From the NCBI GenBank assembly GCA_012103255.1, contig WLXD01000006.1, positions 1 to 64,000 on the forward strand: a DNA stretch of 64,000 nucleotides, read 5' to 3'. The first letter of the stretch is position 1; each line of letters starts with the position of its first letter. The notes under the pieces are model-generated. The model saw only the letters and a list, made by a program, of their open reading frames with translations. It did not search any database and was not told where the DNA came from. The stretch is from Acidobacteriota bacterium (lineage in GTDB: Bacteria > Acidobacteriota > UBA890 > WLXD01). Below, piece by piece: positions 1-9,495 of the stretch. The position numbers were made by a program, and so were the translations under genes.

Positions 1-1
1 A

Positions 2-148
2 GGGCACGTCGCTGAACAAGGGACGCACGATCAGTTGCTGGCCCGTGCCGGCCGCTATGCGGCCATGTGGGCGGCCCAACAGGAAGCCCAGGTTCACGAG
101 TCGAGACTCTCCGCATGCCGCGAGTGGATGCGAGCGTCGCGGACATAG
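2..148 (+). CDS. ABC transporter ATP-binding protein, C-terminal fragment (truncated by window start)
   Basis: Frame 2 reads GHVAEQGTHDQLLARAGRYAAMWAAQQEAQ...*, the typical 'G.hdeLla..G.Ya.l...Q' tail of ABC exporters. Confidence 0.75.
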   Translation, partial: GHVAEQGTHDQLLARAGRYAAMWAAQQEAQVHESRLSACREWMRASRT

Positions 149-158
149 ATCCTAGGCA

Positions 159-202
159 AGCAACAAAGCCTTGCCATCGGAAGGTGACAAGGCCTTGTTG
201 CT
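159..202. terminator. Near-perfect inverted repeat just downstream of the ABC gene stop (possible terminator or element remnant)
   Basis: AGCAACAAAGCCTTG (159-173) pairs with CAAGGCCTTGTTGCT (188-202), one mismatch, 14-nt loop. Confidence 0.5.
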
Positions 203-267
203 GGGTCATTTGACGATTCGCTCGTCTCGCGATGGACGTGCATCCCTGTGGCCCCGTCGGCTCGTAA

Positions 268-840
268 GGACGACCTCAAACCAATTCCGACGGATGGACG
301 ACCTTCCCTGCTTGCTTCCAATTCTTGAGAGCAATCGGCCCGTGCCCCTGCGGTAGAGGGGCGAACGATTCCCAGTGTGTGTGCTCGGAGGGCGAGGCGC
401 TGCGCTACACGCGACGTATCTCCGGACCGCTCGCCGATCGGATCGATCTCTACATCGCAGTCGACCGCGTGCCGCTGAAGGAACTGGTGGATGCCGAGGC
501 GTCTGAGTCGTCTGCGGCTGTCCGGGCACGAGTAGCCGATGCACGTGGACGCCAACACGAGCGCAACCATGCTCTTGGACTCGAGGTGCCCACCAACGCC
601 CGCCTGCACGCCCGCGACCTGCTGGCGGCGTGCGGGCTGTCCCCCAGGCGACTCGAGCGAGCCCGGGTCGTTGCCGAACGTCTCGGGCTGTCTGCGCGGG
701 CCTGGCACCGGATGCTCCGCGTCGCCCGGACCATCGCCGATCTGGAGGGCGCCGACATCGTCGGCGACCCGCATCTGCTCGAGGCGCTCCGCTACCGCCG
801 TGGCCATGATGCCGGCGTCACGGGCCGTACCCCGCCGTGA
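268..840 (+). pseudogene. C-terminal remnant of ComM/YifB (Mg-chelatase-like AAA ATPase)
   Basis: TFPACFQFLRAIGPCPCGRG...RYTRRISGPLADRIDLYIAV...VADARGRQHERN...LSARAWHRMLRVARTIADLEGADIV..HLLEALRYR matches the ComM C-terminal third. A frame-1 stop at 265-267 and no N-terminal AAA/Lon-like part are found upstream. Confidence 0.75.
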
Positions 841-895
841 GCGGCGCGCAGATCCACGAGAGGGACCTGCGCGCCGCGGATGTTACGGAGCAGCT

Positions 896-1468
896 CTAGG
901 TGTCGAGGATCAGAATGAAGATGCAGTCGAAGGAGATCTTCCCCTCCGAATCCAACTTCGACAGATTCACGGCCCCCGAAAGGCGCGCGCCACCGCTGAT
1001 CCCGGCATACGCGCCGCGGCCGAGTCGAGCGATCACGCCAAACCCGGCGTTGTTGGCGTCGTCGGCCGACGGGATCGCACCCGTGATATGGGTGATCTCG
1101 TTGGTATTCGTCGTGGTTTTCGGCTGAACGGACGTTCTGCCGCGCGCAACAATGCGGTCACCGTCGTCGAACAGGAAGAACGTCGTGCCCGTCAGCGCGA
1201 GGCTCGGCCCTTCGCTGTCCACCGCCTCGATGTCCGAGAGGCAGTCCCGTGCTCGACCGACGATTTCACCGGTCGTCACGTCTTTCAGGTCAACCGCGAA
1301 GCACGTTGCCTCGACCATCCCATCCGGGGACCAGATCATGCGCGTCTTGGCCCGGCCTTCGCCGTAGACCTGCAGGATCATCCGTTCTTCGGACGCCTCG
1401 GCCGCCAACGGACTCAGAAGCACGATGGTGGCGATCAAGCACGTTAGCGTCACTCTGATCTTGCTCAT
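896..1468 (-). CDS. Secreted protein, allene-oxide-cyclase/dirigent-like barrel (tentative)
   Basis: Signal peptide MSKIRVTLTCLIATIVLLSPLAAEA; TGTTFFLFDDGDRIVARG..VQP...ITGAIP...YAGISGGARLSGAVNLS...ISFDCIFILILD pattern. Confidence 0.5.
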   Translation of the reverse strand: MSKIRVTLTCLIATIVLLSPLAAEASEERMILQVYGEGRAKTRMIWSPDGMVEATCFAVDLKDVTTGEIVGRARDCLSDIEAVDSEGPSLALTGTTFFLFDDGDRIVARGRTSVQPKTTTNTNEITHITGAIPSADDANNAGFGVIARLGRGAYAGISGGARLSGAVNLSKLDSEGKISFDCIFILILDT

Positions 1469-1543
1469 GTGATTCTCCTCTCCTTGCTTAGCTGTAGTTA
1501 CAGACTGGGGGCTCCTTCGATCGAACATCGAGGCGATCACTCG

Positions 1544-2290
1544 CTAGCGGCCCTCGAGTTGCGCAACCGTCGCGTCGGTGTCCCAAAGCGCGTTGGCCAT
1601 GAAACGGAAGTTCGCCATCGCCGCTTGGTAGCCATTGAGGTCGGGCAACTTGGCGGCCGCCGTGGCATCGCCAACAACCGCAACCTCGAAACCGTCCTCG
1701 AGCAGCTCGCGCATGTGCGACTCGACGCACAGGTTGGCCGACATCCCGGCCAGAATGACCTTGTCGATACCGCGCTTTCGCAGCTGCAGTGACAGGTCGT
1801 TGCTCTCGGGCCCGTAGACCTTGTGCGGGCTCGCGATCACCGTCTCGCCGTCTTCGAGGTGCGGCTCGTACTGCTCGAGCCAGTCGGCACCCGACCCCTC
1901 GAAACCGTCGAGGCTCAGCGCACCCTCACGATCGAACATGCCGATGTTGTGCATCAGCACCTCGAGCGCTCCACCGAAGTGCCAGCCGTGATCCGTCGGG
2001 TAGTAGTAGTGAGGGGAAACGAAGACCTGGTAGCCGTGTTCCTTCGCCGCTGACAACAGTCGTCCGATGTTCTCGACCGTGTTGTTCTCGGTGACGCTTT
2101 CGCCGACAACACCCCAGGTAACGCCGTCCGGGCTAAGGAAGTCGTTCTGCGGGTCGGTGATCACAATCGCCGTGTTGCTAGCGTCGATCTCCATCCCAGG
2201 GTCGGGAAGCTGAGCTTCCGCTGCGGGCGAGATCACGACCGCCGTGGCGAGCGCCAGGGCAGCTATCAGCCTCTCGTGCGACCTAGTCAT
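1544..2290 (-). CDS. Isochorismatase-family cysteine hydrolase with N-terminal signal peptide
   Basis: TDPQNDFLS...VIASPHKVYGPESNDLSLQLRKRGIDKVILAGMSANLCVESHMRELLEDGFEVAVVGDA. Confidence 0.85.
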   Translation of the reverse strand: MTRSHERLIAALALATAVVISPAAEAQLPDPGMEIDASNTAIVITDPQNDFLSPDGVTWGVVGESVTENNTVENIGRLLSAAKEHGYQVFVSPHYYYPTDHGWHFGGALEVLMHNIGMFDREGALSLDGFEGSGADWLEQYEPHLEDGETVIASPHKVYGPESNDLSLQLRKRGIDKVILAGMSANLCVESHMRELLEDGFEVAVVGDATAAAKLPDLNGYQAAMANFRFMANALWDTDATVAQLEGR

Positions 2291-2333
2291 GTGGGGACTT
2301 CTCCTGGCCTATCGGCCTGTGGTTGTGAGCCAT

Positions 2334-2924
2334 CTAGTGGCCGGTGGTGGTGGGTGGCAGACGCGGCCCCAGCAGGCGCTGTACGACCTGACCGAGTGAC
2401 CGCGCGTTAAAGGGCTTGAGCAGAACGGCCTGAGCGCCCGCTCCACGAACGCGTTCCCGAGCGTCGCGCGGTGAGGCCTCGCCTGTGATCACCAGCACGG
2501 GAACCGCGCGGAGACCGGGTCGGTTGCGCATCGCGCGAACCAGTTCGAGTCCGTCGACGCCCGGGAGGACGATGTCGGTGACCACCAGATCGACGCTCCG
2601 CGCCCGCAGCGCCTCCAGAGCGCGCTCCGCGGAACACGCCTCGCTCACCGAGTCGCGTGGGATGCCCACGGGCGCGAGGCTCCGCCTGACGTAGCGCCGC
2701 ATGTCCGCGTCATCGTCGACAACGAGAACGGTAGGAGCCCTCCCACTTCGACCTCGCCGATCCGGATCGACCGCCCTGTCGGTAGGATTCAAGAGTTCGA
2801 TCTCGAGGTCGAGCTGCTCCGATCTCTTTCCGTAGACCGGAGGAATTCGGTCGGCGCGTGCGTGCTCAGTCATGTTCATCGTGAAACGACTGTGCTCGGA
2901 CAATTGAGCCGGCGAGCGTCGCAA
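2334..2924 (-). CDS. Single-domain response regulator receiver protein (start uncertain)
   Basis: VLVVDDDADMRRYVRR...DLVVTDIVLPGVDGLELVRAMR...VPVLVITGEAS...AQAVLLKPF. Confidence 0.85.
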   Translation of the reverse strand: MRRSPAQLSEHSRFTMNMTEHARADRIPPVYGKRSEQLDLEIELLNPTDRAVDPDRRGRSGRAPTVLVVDDDADMRRYVRRSLAPVGIPRDSVSEACSAERALEALRARSVDLVVTDIVLPGVDGLELVRAMRNRPGLRAVPVLVITGEASPRDARERVRGAGAQAVLLKPFNARSLGQVVQRLLGPRLPPTTTGH

Positions 2925-3085
2925 CGTCTCCGATCTAGCGTCGGCGGGTCTCGTGCGACGCCCAGGACACGATTCGCGACAACCAGACCAGGGCCGCTTA
3001 GCGGCTAGGATGAAACTCAGAGGGCACCGACGGAGTACGGTCCCACTGGCCTTCAGCTAGCAACACGAGAACCTCGCACGGCCCC

Positions 3086-6000
3086 ATGAGAACAGAGGGA
3101 TACCCCCCACCAACCCACGCCCCGCAGGGCGGGCTGCGTCTGCTTGTCCTCGTGGCAACGCTGGCAGCAATCACCGCACCGACCCAAGCAATTGGACAGG
3201 AACGCGAGGCCGCTGGTGGCTGGGCCGAACAACAGCAGTTCATTCACGAGACCTGGACCGTCCGCGATGGACTGCCGGTCAACTCGATCAACGCGCTTCT
3301 GCAGAGCCAAGACGGCTACATCTGGGCCGCGACTTTCGACGGGCTCGTCAGATTCGACGGTGTCAGATTCACCGTTTACAGCACTGCCAGTTCCGCCGGC
3401 CTGCCAAGCAACAGGATCCTGTCGCTACTCGAGGCACGAAACGGCGACCTATGGCTCACAACCGAACAGGGCCACCTGGTAAGGCACCGGGACGGCCGGT
3501 TTACACACTTCGATGCCAGCCTCGGCGTTCCAGATCCCGTCATCCAGACGTTCGAGGACTCCGGAGAGACGATCTGGGTCGGTCATGAGACCGGTGTGGC
3601 CCGCCTGGCCGGCACAACGTTCATCTCTGTCGGTAGCGACGAGATCACCGGCCGAGTGACATCGCTCGCCGAAGACACCGGTGGCGCCCTCTGGGCAGGG
3701 ACAGCGGGCGGTCAGATTTATCGGCTATCCGGCAATCAGGTAGAGGGAATCCACAGCCCTGACCCTGAATCGCCAGGCCAGGTGCGCTCGCTGTCGCCGG
3801 ATCAGAGCCAGGGCATGTGGGGCAGCAGCGGCAACAGAATCTTCCACTACCGGCGAAACACGCTGACGTTCATCGCCGAACTCCCAGCAAGAACCACGGT
3901 CAGCGAAGTACGGCTCGACCCTGCCGACGGAACCGTCCGCATCGTGAGTTCGAAGGGCGTCTTTCTTGTGCGAGACGGAGAACTCTCGCAGCTCGGCGTC
4001 GAGGGTTCACTTGTCCAGCGTTCGGGCCTCATGCACGACCCGCCCAACGAGGGCGACCTCATCTACGGGAGCGGTCATGTTCTGTATCGCAACGATCGGC
4101 CGGTATTCCGTTTGCCGGAGCGATCTGCGCTCACTGTCGTCGCTCTGAACGAGATCGCCGCAGTGCTGCGAGATCATGAAGGCAGCATCTGGCTCGGCAC
4201 GGCAGCAGCCGGCCTGCATCGGCTAAAGCCGGCGCTCTTTTCCGTATATGGCGCCCCGGAAGGGATCAATGAACCCAACATCTATGGAGTACTCGAGGAT
4301 CAATCAGGAGCGATCTGGCTCGGCACCTGGGGCGGCGGCGTCGCGCGAATATCAGGCAGTACGGTGAGGAGTGGATTGTGGGGCGATTTCACCGGTCGAC
4401 ACATTCAATCCCTGCTCCAAACGCGGGCCGGCACCATGTGGTTCGGCGGGATGGGCGCTGTTTCGTGCGCAATTCCGGATCTCGTTTGTGACTTCTACCG
4501 AGATACTCCGGTCGGTCGGACATGGATACGCGCTCTTCATGAGGACGATGCCGGCCGTGTCTGGTTCGGTACGGATCGTGCCCTGATCTGGCTCGATGGC
4601 GATCAGTGGAGGAGGTTCTCGCCAGGCGATGGGGCACCGAGGGCAGCCGTACGTGTCTTCCAGCAGGCTCGTGATGGCGCACTTTGGATGGGCACAAACG
4701 GCGGCGGACTCGCCCGCTACCTAGACGGCGAATTCCTTCGGATCACAACTGACGAGGGGCTCCCGAGCGATCTCATTCGATCCCTGTATGAAGACGGCGA
4801 CGGTTCCCTGTGGGTCGGCACGGAAGGGCGCGGCCTGGCGCGACTCAGGACTGGGGCGGACGATTCGCTCGAAATCATCGCCTACCGGGAGGCGAACGGG
4901 CTCTTCGACGAGGTTATCCACCAGATTCTTGAAGACGACTTCGGTCGGCTGTGGATGAACACCAATCGGGGAATTTTCTGGGTCCCGCTGAGCGAACTTA
5001 ACGGATTCGCGGACGGCAGTATCCCGCGCGTGAACTCCACCTCCTACAACGAGCGTGACGGACTCCGAAATCGCGAGGGCAACGGCGGCGCGCAGCCGGC
5101 GGGCGCCAAGACGCGTGACGGTCGGCTCTGGTTCCCTACCCAGGACGGCGTCGTCGTGGTCGATCCGGCGAGCCTGTCGAGCAATCAGGTGCCGCCTCCG
5201 GTTGTCATCGAAACGGTAAACGCCGGCGCGCGCGAAATCGCGACGGAATCGGGAGCCACGCAACTTCAACCTCATGAACGTAGCTTCCAGATCGACTACA
5301 CCGCGCTCAGCTTTCTCGCCCCGGAGAACGTGCGATTCCGCTATCTCCTGGAAGGCTACGACTCTGACTGGATCGAAGCGGGCAGTCGCAGGACCGCGTT
5401 CTTCACGCAGGTTCCGCCCGGCACGTACACGTTCCGCGTATCCGCGAGCAACAATGCGGACGTATGGAATGAAACTGGCGCCTCAGCGGTGATCACGGTT
5501 GCGCCCTACTTCTACGAAACGATGGCGGCGCGACTAGCGGCGCTGCTGGCGCTGCTACTGGTTCCGGTGATCGCGGTGTGGTGGCGGGTGCGCGATCTCC
5601 ACCGTCGTCAGGACGACTTGAAGCTCAGGGTCGGAGAAGGCACTGCCCAGTTGCGTCGGCGCGAATCGCAACTTGAGGCGCAGAACATGCAGCTCGAAGC
5701 TCAGGCAGAAGATCTCGCGGAGCTCGACCGGGCCAAGTCGAGATTCTTCGCGAACGTGTCGCACGAGTTCCGCACCCCACTGACCCTCACCGTCGGACCG
5801 CTCGAGGATTTGCGCAGCGGTCTCCACGGTCCGCTGAGCCACAAGGCGGGCGACGAAGTGGATCTCGCGCTGCGCAACGCGAAACGACTACTCCGACTCG
5901 TGAACCAGGTGCTCGACGTTGCACGGCTCGAGGCCGGTGAGATTCGACCTCGCATACAGGAGGACGACCTGAACGCTCTCGTACGTGGCATCGGCGAGAG

Positions 6001-7321
6001 CTTCGCGGCCCTTGCCGAACGGCGCGACGTGCAGTTCGAAGTGCTCGCCCCAGAGGAAGTCCTGTGTGTCTTCATTGACCCCGACCTCTTCGAGAAAGTC
6101 CTCATGAACCTGCTTTCCAACGCCTTCAAGTTCACGGCGGAGGGTGGCAGCGTGCGCCTCTCGGTTGAGCTCTCGGATGCTGAGGTGGCCGTGAGCGTCA
6201 GAGATAACGGCCCGGGGATCGGGCCCGATGATCTTCCCTACGTTTTCGAACGCTTCTATCAAGTCGAATCCGGCAGAAAGGACCGCAACCTGGGCAGCGG
6301 CATTGGGCTGTCGCTGGCGCACGAATTAATCGAGCTCCATGGCGGTCGAATCGAGGTAGAGAGTGAACCGGGCTTCGGCAGTACTTTCCGCGCCGTCCTC
6401 AGACTCGGCAGCGAGCATCTGGATCCGTGGAACCTCACGCAGGAGAGCGATGGGCCGAGCGAAGGAGCCCGGACGTTCACGCTGCATGATGTGGCTCCGG
6501 CAACATCCGACGCCCCGGAACGCGTAGCGGAGGCGCAACCCGACGACGATGAGCGAGCAACGATCCTACTCGTCGAAGACAACCCCGAGGTGCGTTCGTA
6601 CGTCCGCCGTCACCTCGAACCGGCCTACAGACTGTTGGAGGCGGCCAACGGCGAAACGGGCCTGTCACTCGCTCGCGATGAAATGCCCGACCTGATCCTC
6701 TCGGACCTGATGATGCCCGGGATGGACGGCCTTGAGCTGTGCGCGGCAGTCAAGGCCGACCCCGCGCTCGACTTCATTCCGGTGATTCTGCTAACGGCCA
6801 AGGCCTCCGGCGAGAACCGGCTCGAAGGCCTGCGTCACGGAGCCGACGACTATGTGACCAAGCCGTTCGATTTCGGCGAACTCGAGGCTCGGATCGAGAA
6901 CCTGATCGCGTCGAGGACCCGACTCCGCGATCGGCTGCGTCGGGAGGCGCTGCTAACCCCCGAGCTTCCAGATGTTCGCTCCGCTGAAGACGACTTCGTG
7001 GCAGGCGTGATCCAGGCCATCGAGGGCCACATCGACGACGACGGCTTCGGCGTAGAAGAACTTGCCGAGGAACTCGGCTTCAGCCGGGCGAGTCTGTATC
7101 GGCGGCTGGAGAGCCTCATCGAAGAGTCGCCGGCCGAGCTCATTCACCGCGTCCGGCTCGACCGCGCCGCGCAGCTACTCGCCGCCCGCGCCGGCAACAT
7201 AAGCGAGATCGCCTATGCCGTTGGCTACAAGAGCGTTTCCCACTTCGGACGCCGATTCCGGGAGCGGTTCCGCGTTTCTCCGTCAGCATTCTGCGAAGCG
7301 CGCGACAGCTACCAGGACTGA
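3086..7321 (+). CDS. Hybrid two-component system protein: signal peptide, two-component propeller repeats, Y_Y_Y, histidine kinase, receiver, AraC-type HTH
   Basis: About 13 'L.ED..G.lWvGT..GGlaRl' repeats; FFANVSHEFRTPLTL; DNGPGIGPDDL; LLVEDNPEVR..DLMMPGMDG..KPF; C-terminal AraC HTH GYKSVSHFGRRFRERFRVSPSAF. Confidence 0.95.
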   Translation: MRTEGYPPPTHAPQGGLRLLVLVATLAAITAPTQAIGQEREAAGGWAEQQQFIHETWTVRDGLPVNSINALLQSQDGYIWAATFDGLVRFDGVRFTVYSTASSAGLPSNRILSLLEARNGDLWLTTEQGHLVRHRDGRFTHFDASLGVPDPVIQTFEDSGETIWVGHETGVARLAGTTFISVGSDEITGRVTSLAEDTGGALWAGTAGGQIYRLSGNQVEGIHSPDPESPGQVRSLSPDQSQGMWGSSGNRIFHYRRNTLTFIAELPARTTVSEVRLDPADGTVRIVSSKGVFLVRDGELSQLGVEGSLVQRSGLMHDPPNEGDLIYGSGHVLYRNDRPVFRLPERSALTVVALNEIAAVLRDHEGSIWLGTAAAGLHRLKPALFSVYGAPEGINEPNIYGVLEDQSGAIWLGTWGGGVARISGSTVRSGLWGDFTGRHIQSLLQTRAGTMWFGGMGAVSCAIPDLVCDFYRDTPVGRTWIRALHEDDAGRVWFGTDRALIWLDGDQWRRFSPGDGAPRAAVRVFQQARDGALWMGTNGGGLARYLDGEFLRITTDEGLPSDLIRSLYEDGDGSLWVGTEGRGLARLRTGADDSLEIIAYREANGLFDEVIHQILEDDFGRLWMNTNRGIFWVPLSELNGFADGSIPRVNSTSYNERDGLRNREGNGGAQPAGAKTRDGRLWFPTQDGVVVVDPASLSSNQVPPPVVIETVNAGAREIATESGATQLQPHERSFQIDYTALSFLAPENVRFRYLLEGYDSDWIEAGSRRTAFFTQVPPGTYTFRVSASNNADVWNETGASAVITVAPYFYETMAARLAALLALLLVPVIAVWWRVRDLHRRQDDLKLRVGEGTAQLRRRESQLEAQNMQLEAQAEDLAELDRAKSRFFANVSHEFRTPLTLTVGPLEDLRSGLHGPLSHKAGDEVDLALRNAKRLLRLVNQVLDVARLEAGEIRPRIQEDDLNALVRGIGESFAALAERRDVQFEVLAPEEVLCVFIDPDLFEKVLMNLLSNAFKFTAEGGSVRLSVELSDAEVAVSVRDNGPGIGPDDLPYVFERFYQVESGRKDRNLGSGIGLSLAHELIELHGGRIEVESEPGFGSTFRAVLRLGSEHLDPWNLTQESDGPSEGARTFTLHDVAPATSDAPERVAEAQPDDDERATILLVEDNPEVRSYVRRHLEPAYRLLEAANGETGLSLARDEMPDLILSDLMMPGMDGLELCAAVKADPALDFIPVILLTAKASGENRLEGLRHGADDYVTKPFDFGELEARIENLIASRTRLRDRLRREALLTPELPDVRSAEDDFVAGVIQAIEGHIDDDGFGVEELAEELGFSRASLYRRLESLIEESPAELIHRVRLDRAAQLLAARAGNISEIAYAVGYKSVSHFGRRFRERFRVSPSAFCEARDSYQD

Positions 7322-8559
7322 GTCATCGCATCCAGCATGACGGCCGCCATCGCCCGTGCGCCCACGAAGATGGCCTCCTCGTCCGCAACATAGCCAGGGC
7401 TGTGCGGCATCCCGACCCAGCCGCGGTCGGCATTGCTCACTCCGAGAAAGAACATCACGCCGGGCATGTGACGCTGGAAGGACCCGAAGTCCTCGCTGAA
7501 AGCCGGCACCATGGTCTGCAGCCACGCAACGTTGTCCTCGCCCAGCACACGGCCAGCGCTGGCAGCCGCGTGCGCCGCAAGCTCGGGATCGTTTGTGACG
7601 CCCGCTACCCAGCCTGCGTCGTATTCGACCGAGATCTCCGTTCCCGGATAGCGAGACTCGATATCACTCGCGATCGCTGCCATCGCTGCTTCAGCGGCAA
7701 TGCGAGCGTTCTCTGTGCTTCGCGTGACCACGGCTCCGAAGCGCCACCCGTCGTTGCCAGTCGCCTGGCCGCCGCCATACTGCGCGGAAATGAAATCCGA
7801 ACCAACCGGCTGATTCGCGCCCGGATTCACCACGGTGCTGGCCGCCGACACTCCGCGCGAGAGCTCACGCTCGATCTCGCGGTAGTCCGACGCGCCGCGT
7901 ACGTTGAAGGCGACCGCATCGCGACCCGGCATCATCGCCTCGCGAGCCAGCGCCACAACTCCGGTCTGCATTGGTGCGGTGTGAAAGGCGAAGATTGCCT
8001 CCGGCTCTACATCACCGAACGCCTCGTCCGCAAGCATGGCCTCCGCACCATTCGCTCGCTCCTCTGCCGGCTGGAAGACGAAAACGACGGTGCCTGGAAG
8101 CGACGCGCGCATCGCCGCGAATCCCTCGGCAAGGGCCACACCGATTGTCGTGTGAATGTCGTGCCCACAGATGTGCCGAACTCCAGGACGAACGGAAGCG
8201 AAGTCCACCGGATCGGGTGCGTCCGAATAAACAGCGTCCAGGTCGGCCCGGAACGCCACGGTGGGACCGGGCAGCGCTCCTGACAGTGTCGCCACCACAC
8301 CGTGTCCGCCAACTCCGCGTCGCACCTCGAGCCCGAGCGCTTCCAGCCGATCTGACACTGCAGCTGCGGTGCGCACTTCCTCGCCGGACACCTCGGGATT
8401 CATGTGCAGATCGCGCCGGAACGCGATCAATTCCGACCGTGCGGCTTCCAGGCGGTGTGCGAACGCGTCCGGAGCCTGCGGCGCGGTTGCGCTCGCGTCG
8501 CCGTGTCCTACCAGGCCCAGCGAACCAACCAAGAGCAGGGCGGTGGTCACTCGTCTCAT
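7309..8559 (-). CDS. M20-family metallo-amidohydrolase (hippurate hydrolase-like), exported
   Basis: FRRDLHMNPEVSGEE...RADLDAVY...ICGHDIHTTIGV...FQPAEERANGAEAM; signal-like N terminus. Confidence 0.9.
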   Translation of the reverse strand: MRRVTTALLLVGSLGLVGHGDASATAPQAPDAFAHRLEAARSELIAFRRDLHMNPEVSGEEVRTAAAVSDRLEALGLEVRRGVGGHGVVATLSGALPGPTVAFRADLDAVYSDAPDPVDFASVRPGVRHICGHDIHTTIGVALAEGFAAMRASLPGTVVFVFQPAEERANGAEAMLADEAFGDVEPEAIFAFHTAPMQTGVVALAREAMMPGRDAVAFNVRGASDYREIERELSRGVSAASTVVNPGANQPVGSDFISAQYGGGQATGNDGWRFGAVVTRSTENARIAAEAAMAAIASDIESRYPGTEISVEYDAGWVAGVTNDPELAAHAAASAGRVLGEDNVAWLQTMVPAFSEDFGSFQRHMPGVMFFLGVSNADRGWVGMPHSPGYVADEEAIFVGARAMAAVMLDAMTQSW

Positions 8560-8668
8560 CGAAATTCTCCCAGGGGGCGATTCGCGCTGCGCAATCCTGA
8601 CGGGCGCGGTTGGGGAGCCGGCGAACTATAGCACTCCATGGAATAGCAATTCCAATTGCGACTTCCCG

Positions 8669-9391
8669 TCACACCCGGAGCCAGCCGCCTCGCGCCAAAG
8701 AAGAGTCATCAAGGGCAAGCTCGACGGCGCGGCAAGCGAGGAGACGCGTGGAATCGACTACCGGAATCGGCGAATTCGAGTCGTTCAGAACGAGAGGCAA
8801 TTCGGTGCAGCCTAGGATGACAGCCTCGGCACCACGACCCTGCAGGCCGCGAATCGACTCGATCAAGGTCTCCGTCGTGCCGGGCTCGAAAGTCCCCTGA
8901 CAAAGCTCGTCGAAGATCGCGTCGTGGACGGCCTTCCGCTCACCGGGTTCCGGGACCAGTACGTCTACGCCGCGCTGGGCTAGCGCGTTCGGGTACACAG
9001 GCCCCGTCATCGTCCACTCCGTACCCAGAAGACCAACCTTGCCCCATGCGCGACGTTGTATCTCGGCAGCCGCAACGTGCGCAATGTGAAGTCCCGGGAT
9101 CGGCAAGCGTTCCGCCACCTGCTCGAGCACGATGTGGGCCGTATTGTCGGGACACATGAAGAACTCCGCGCCGGCCGCCTCGACGTGCTCGATGCCGGTG
9201 AGCAGGTGGGTGGCGATCTGTTCGTGATCGTCCGCGTCCCACGCCGGCATGCTGAGCCCCATCGGCACGCAACTCATGACGATGGTGGGGTGCATGTGCG
9301 CACCAAGGGCTTCCGCGCCCGCCCTGCATGCGGTGATGAAGCAGAGTGCCCCACCCTCAGCGCTGTGCGCGACGATCCCTACTGTTTTCAT
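8669..9391 (-). CDS. Aspartate/glutamate racemase family protein
   Basis: MKTVGIVAHSAEGG..., MCPDNTAHIV, VILGCTELPLVL (two catalytic Cys contexts). Confidence 0.85.
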   Translation of the reverse strand: MKTVGIVAHSAEGGALCFITACRAGAEALGAHMHPTIVMSCVPMGLSMPAWDADDHEQIATHLLTGIEHVEAAGAEFFMCPDNTAHIVLEQVAERLPIPGLHIAHVAAAEIQRRAWGKVGLLGTEWTMTGPVYPNALAQRGVDVLVPEPGERKAVHDAIFDELCQGTFEPGTTETLIESIRGLQGRGAEAVILGCTELPLVLNDSNSPIPVVDSTRLLACRAVELALDDSSLARGGWLRV

Positions 9392-9495
9392 GCTGACTCC
9401 ATGGCCGCTTCAGGGAGCAACGGATCGCCCGGCACGTTAGCACTGCCTCGTCGCTGTGCGCTCGCAAAACGCACCGTTACACGGTTTGATTACCA

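Noticed and set aside
8669-9391. Possible selenocysteine or recoding in the racemase
   Set aside because: Both catalytic positions are ordinary Cys codons in an uninterrupted ORF
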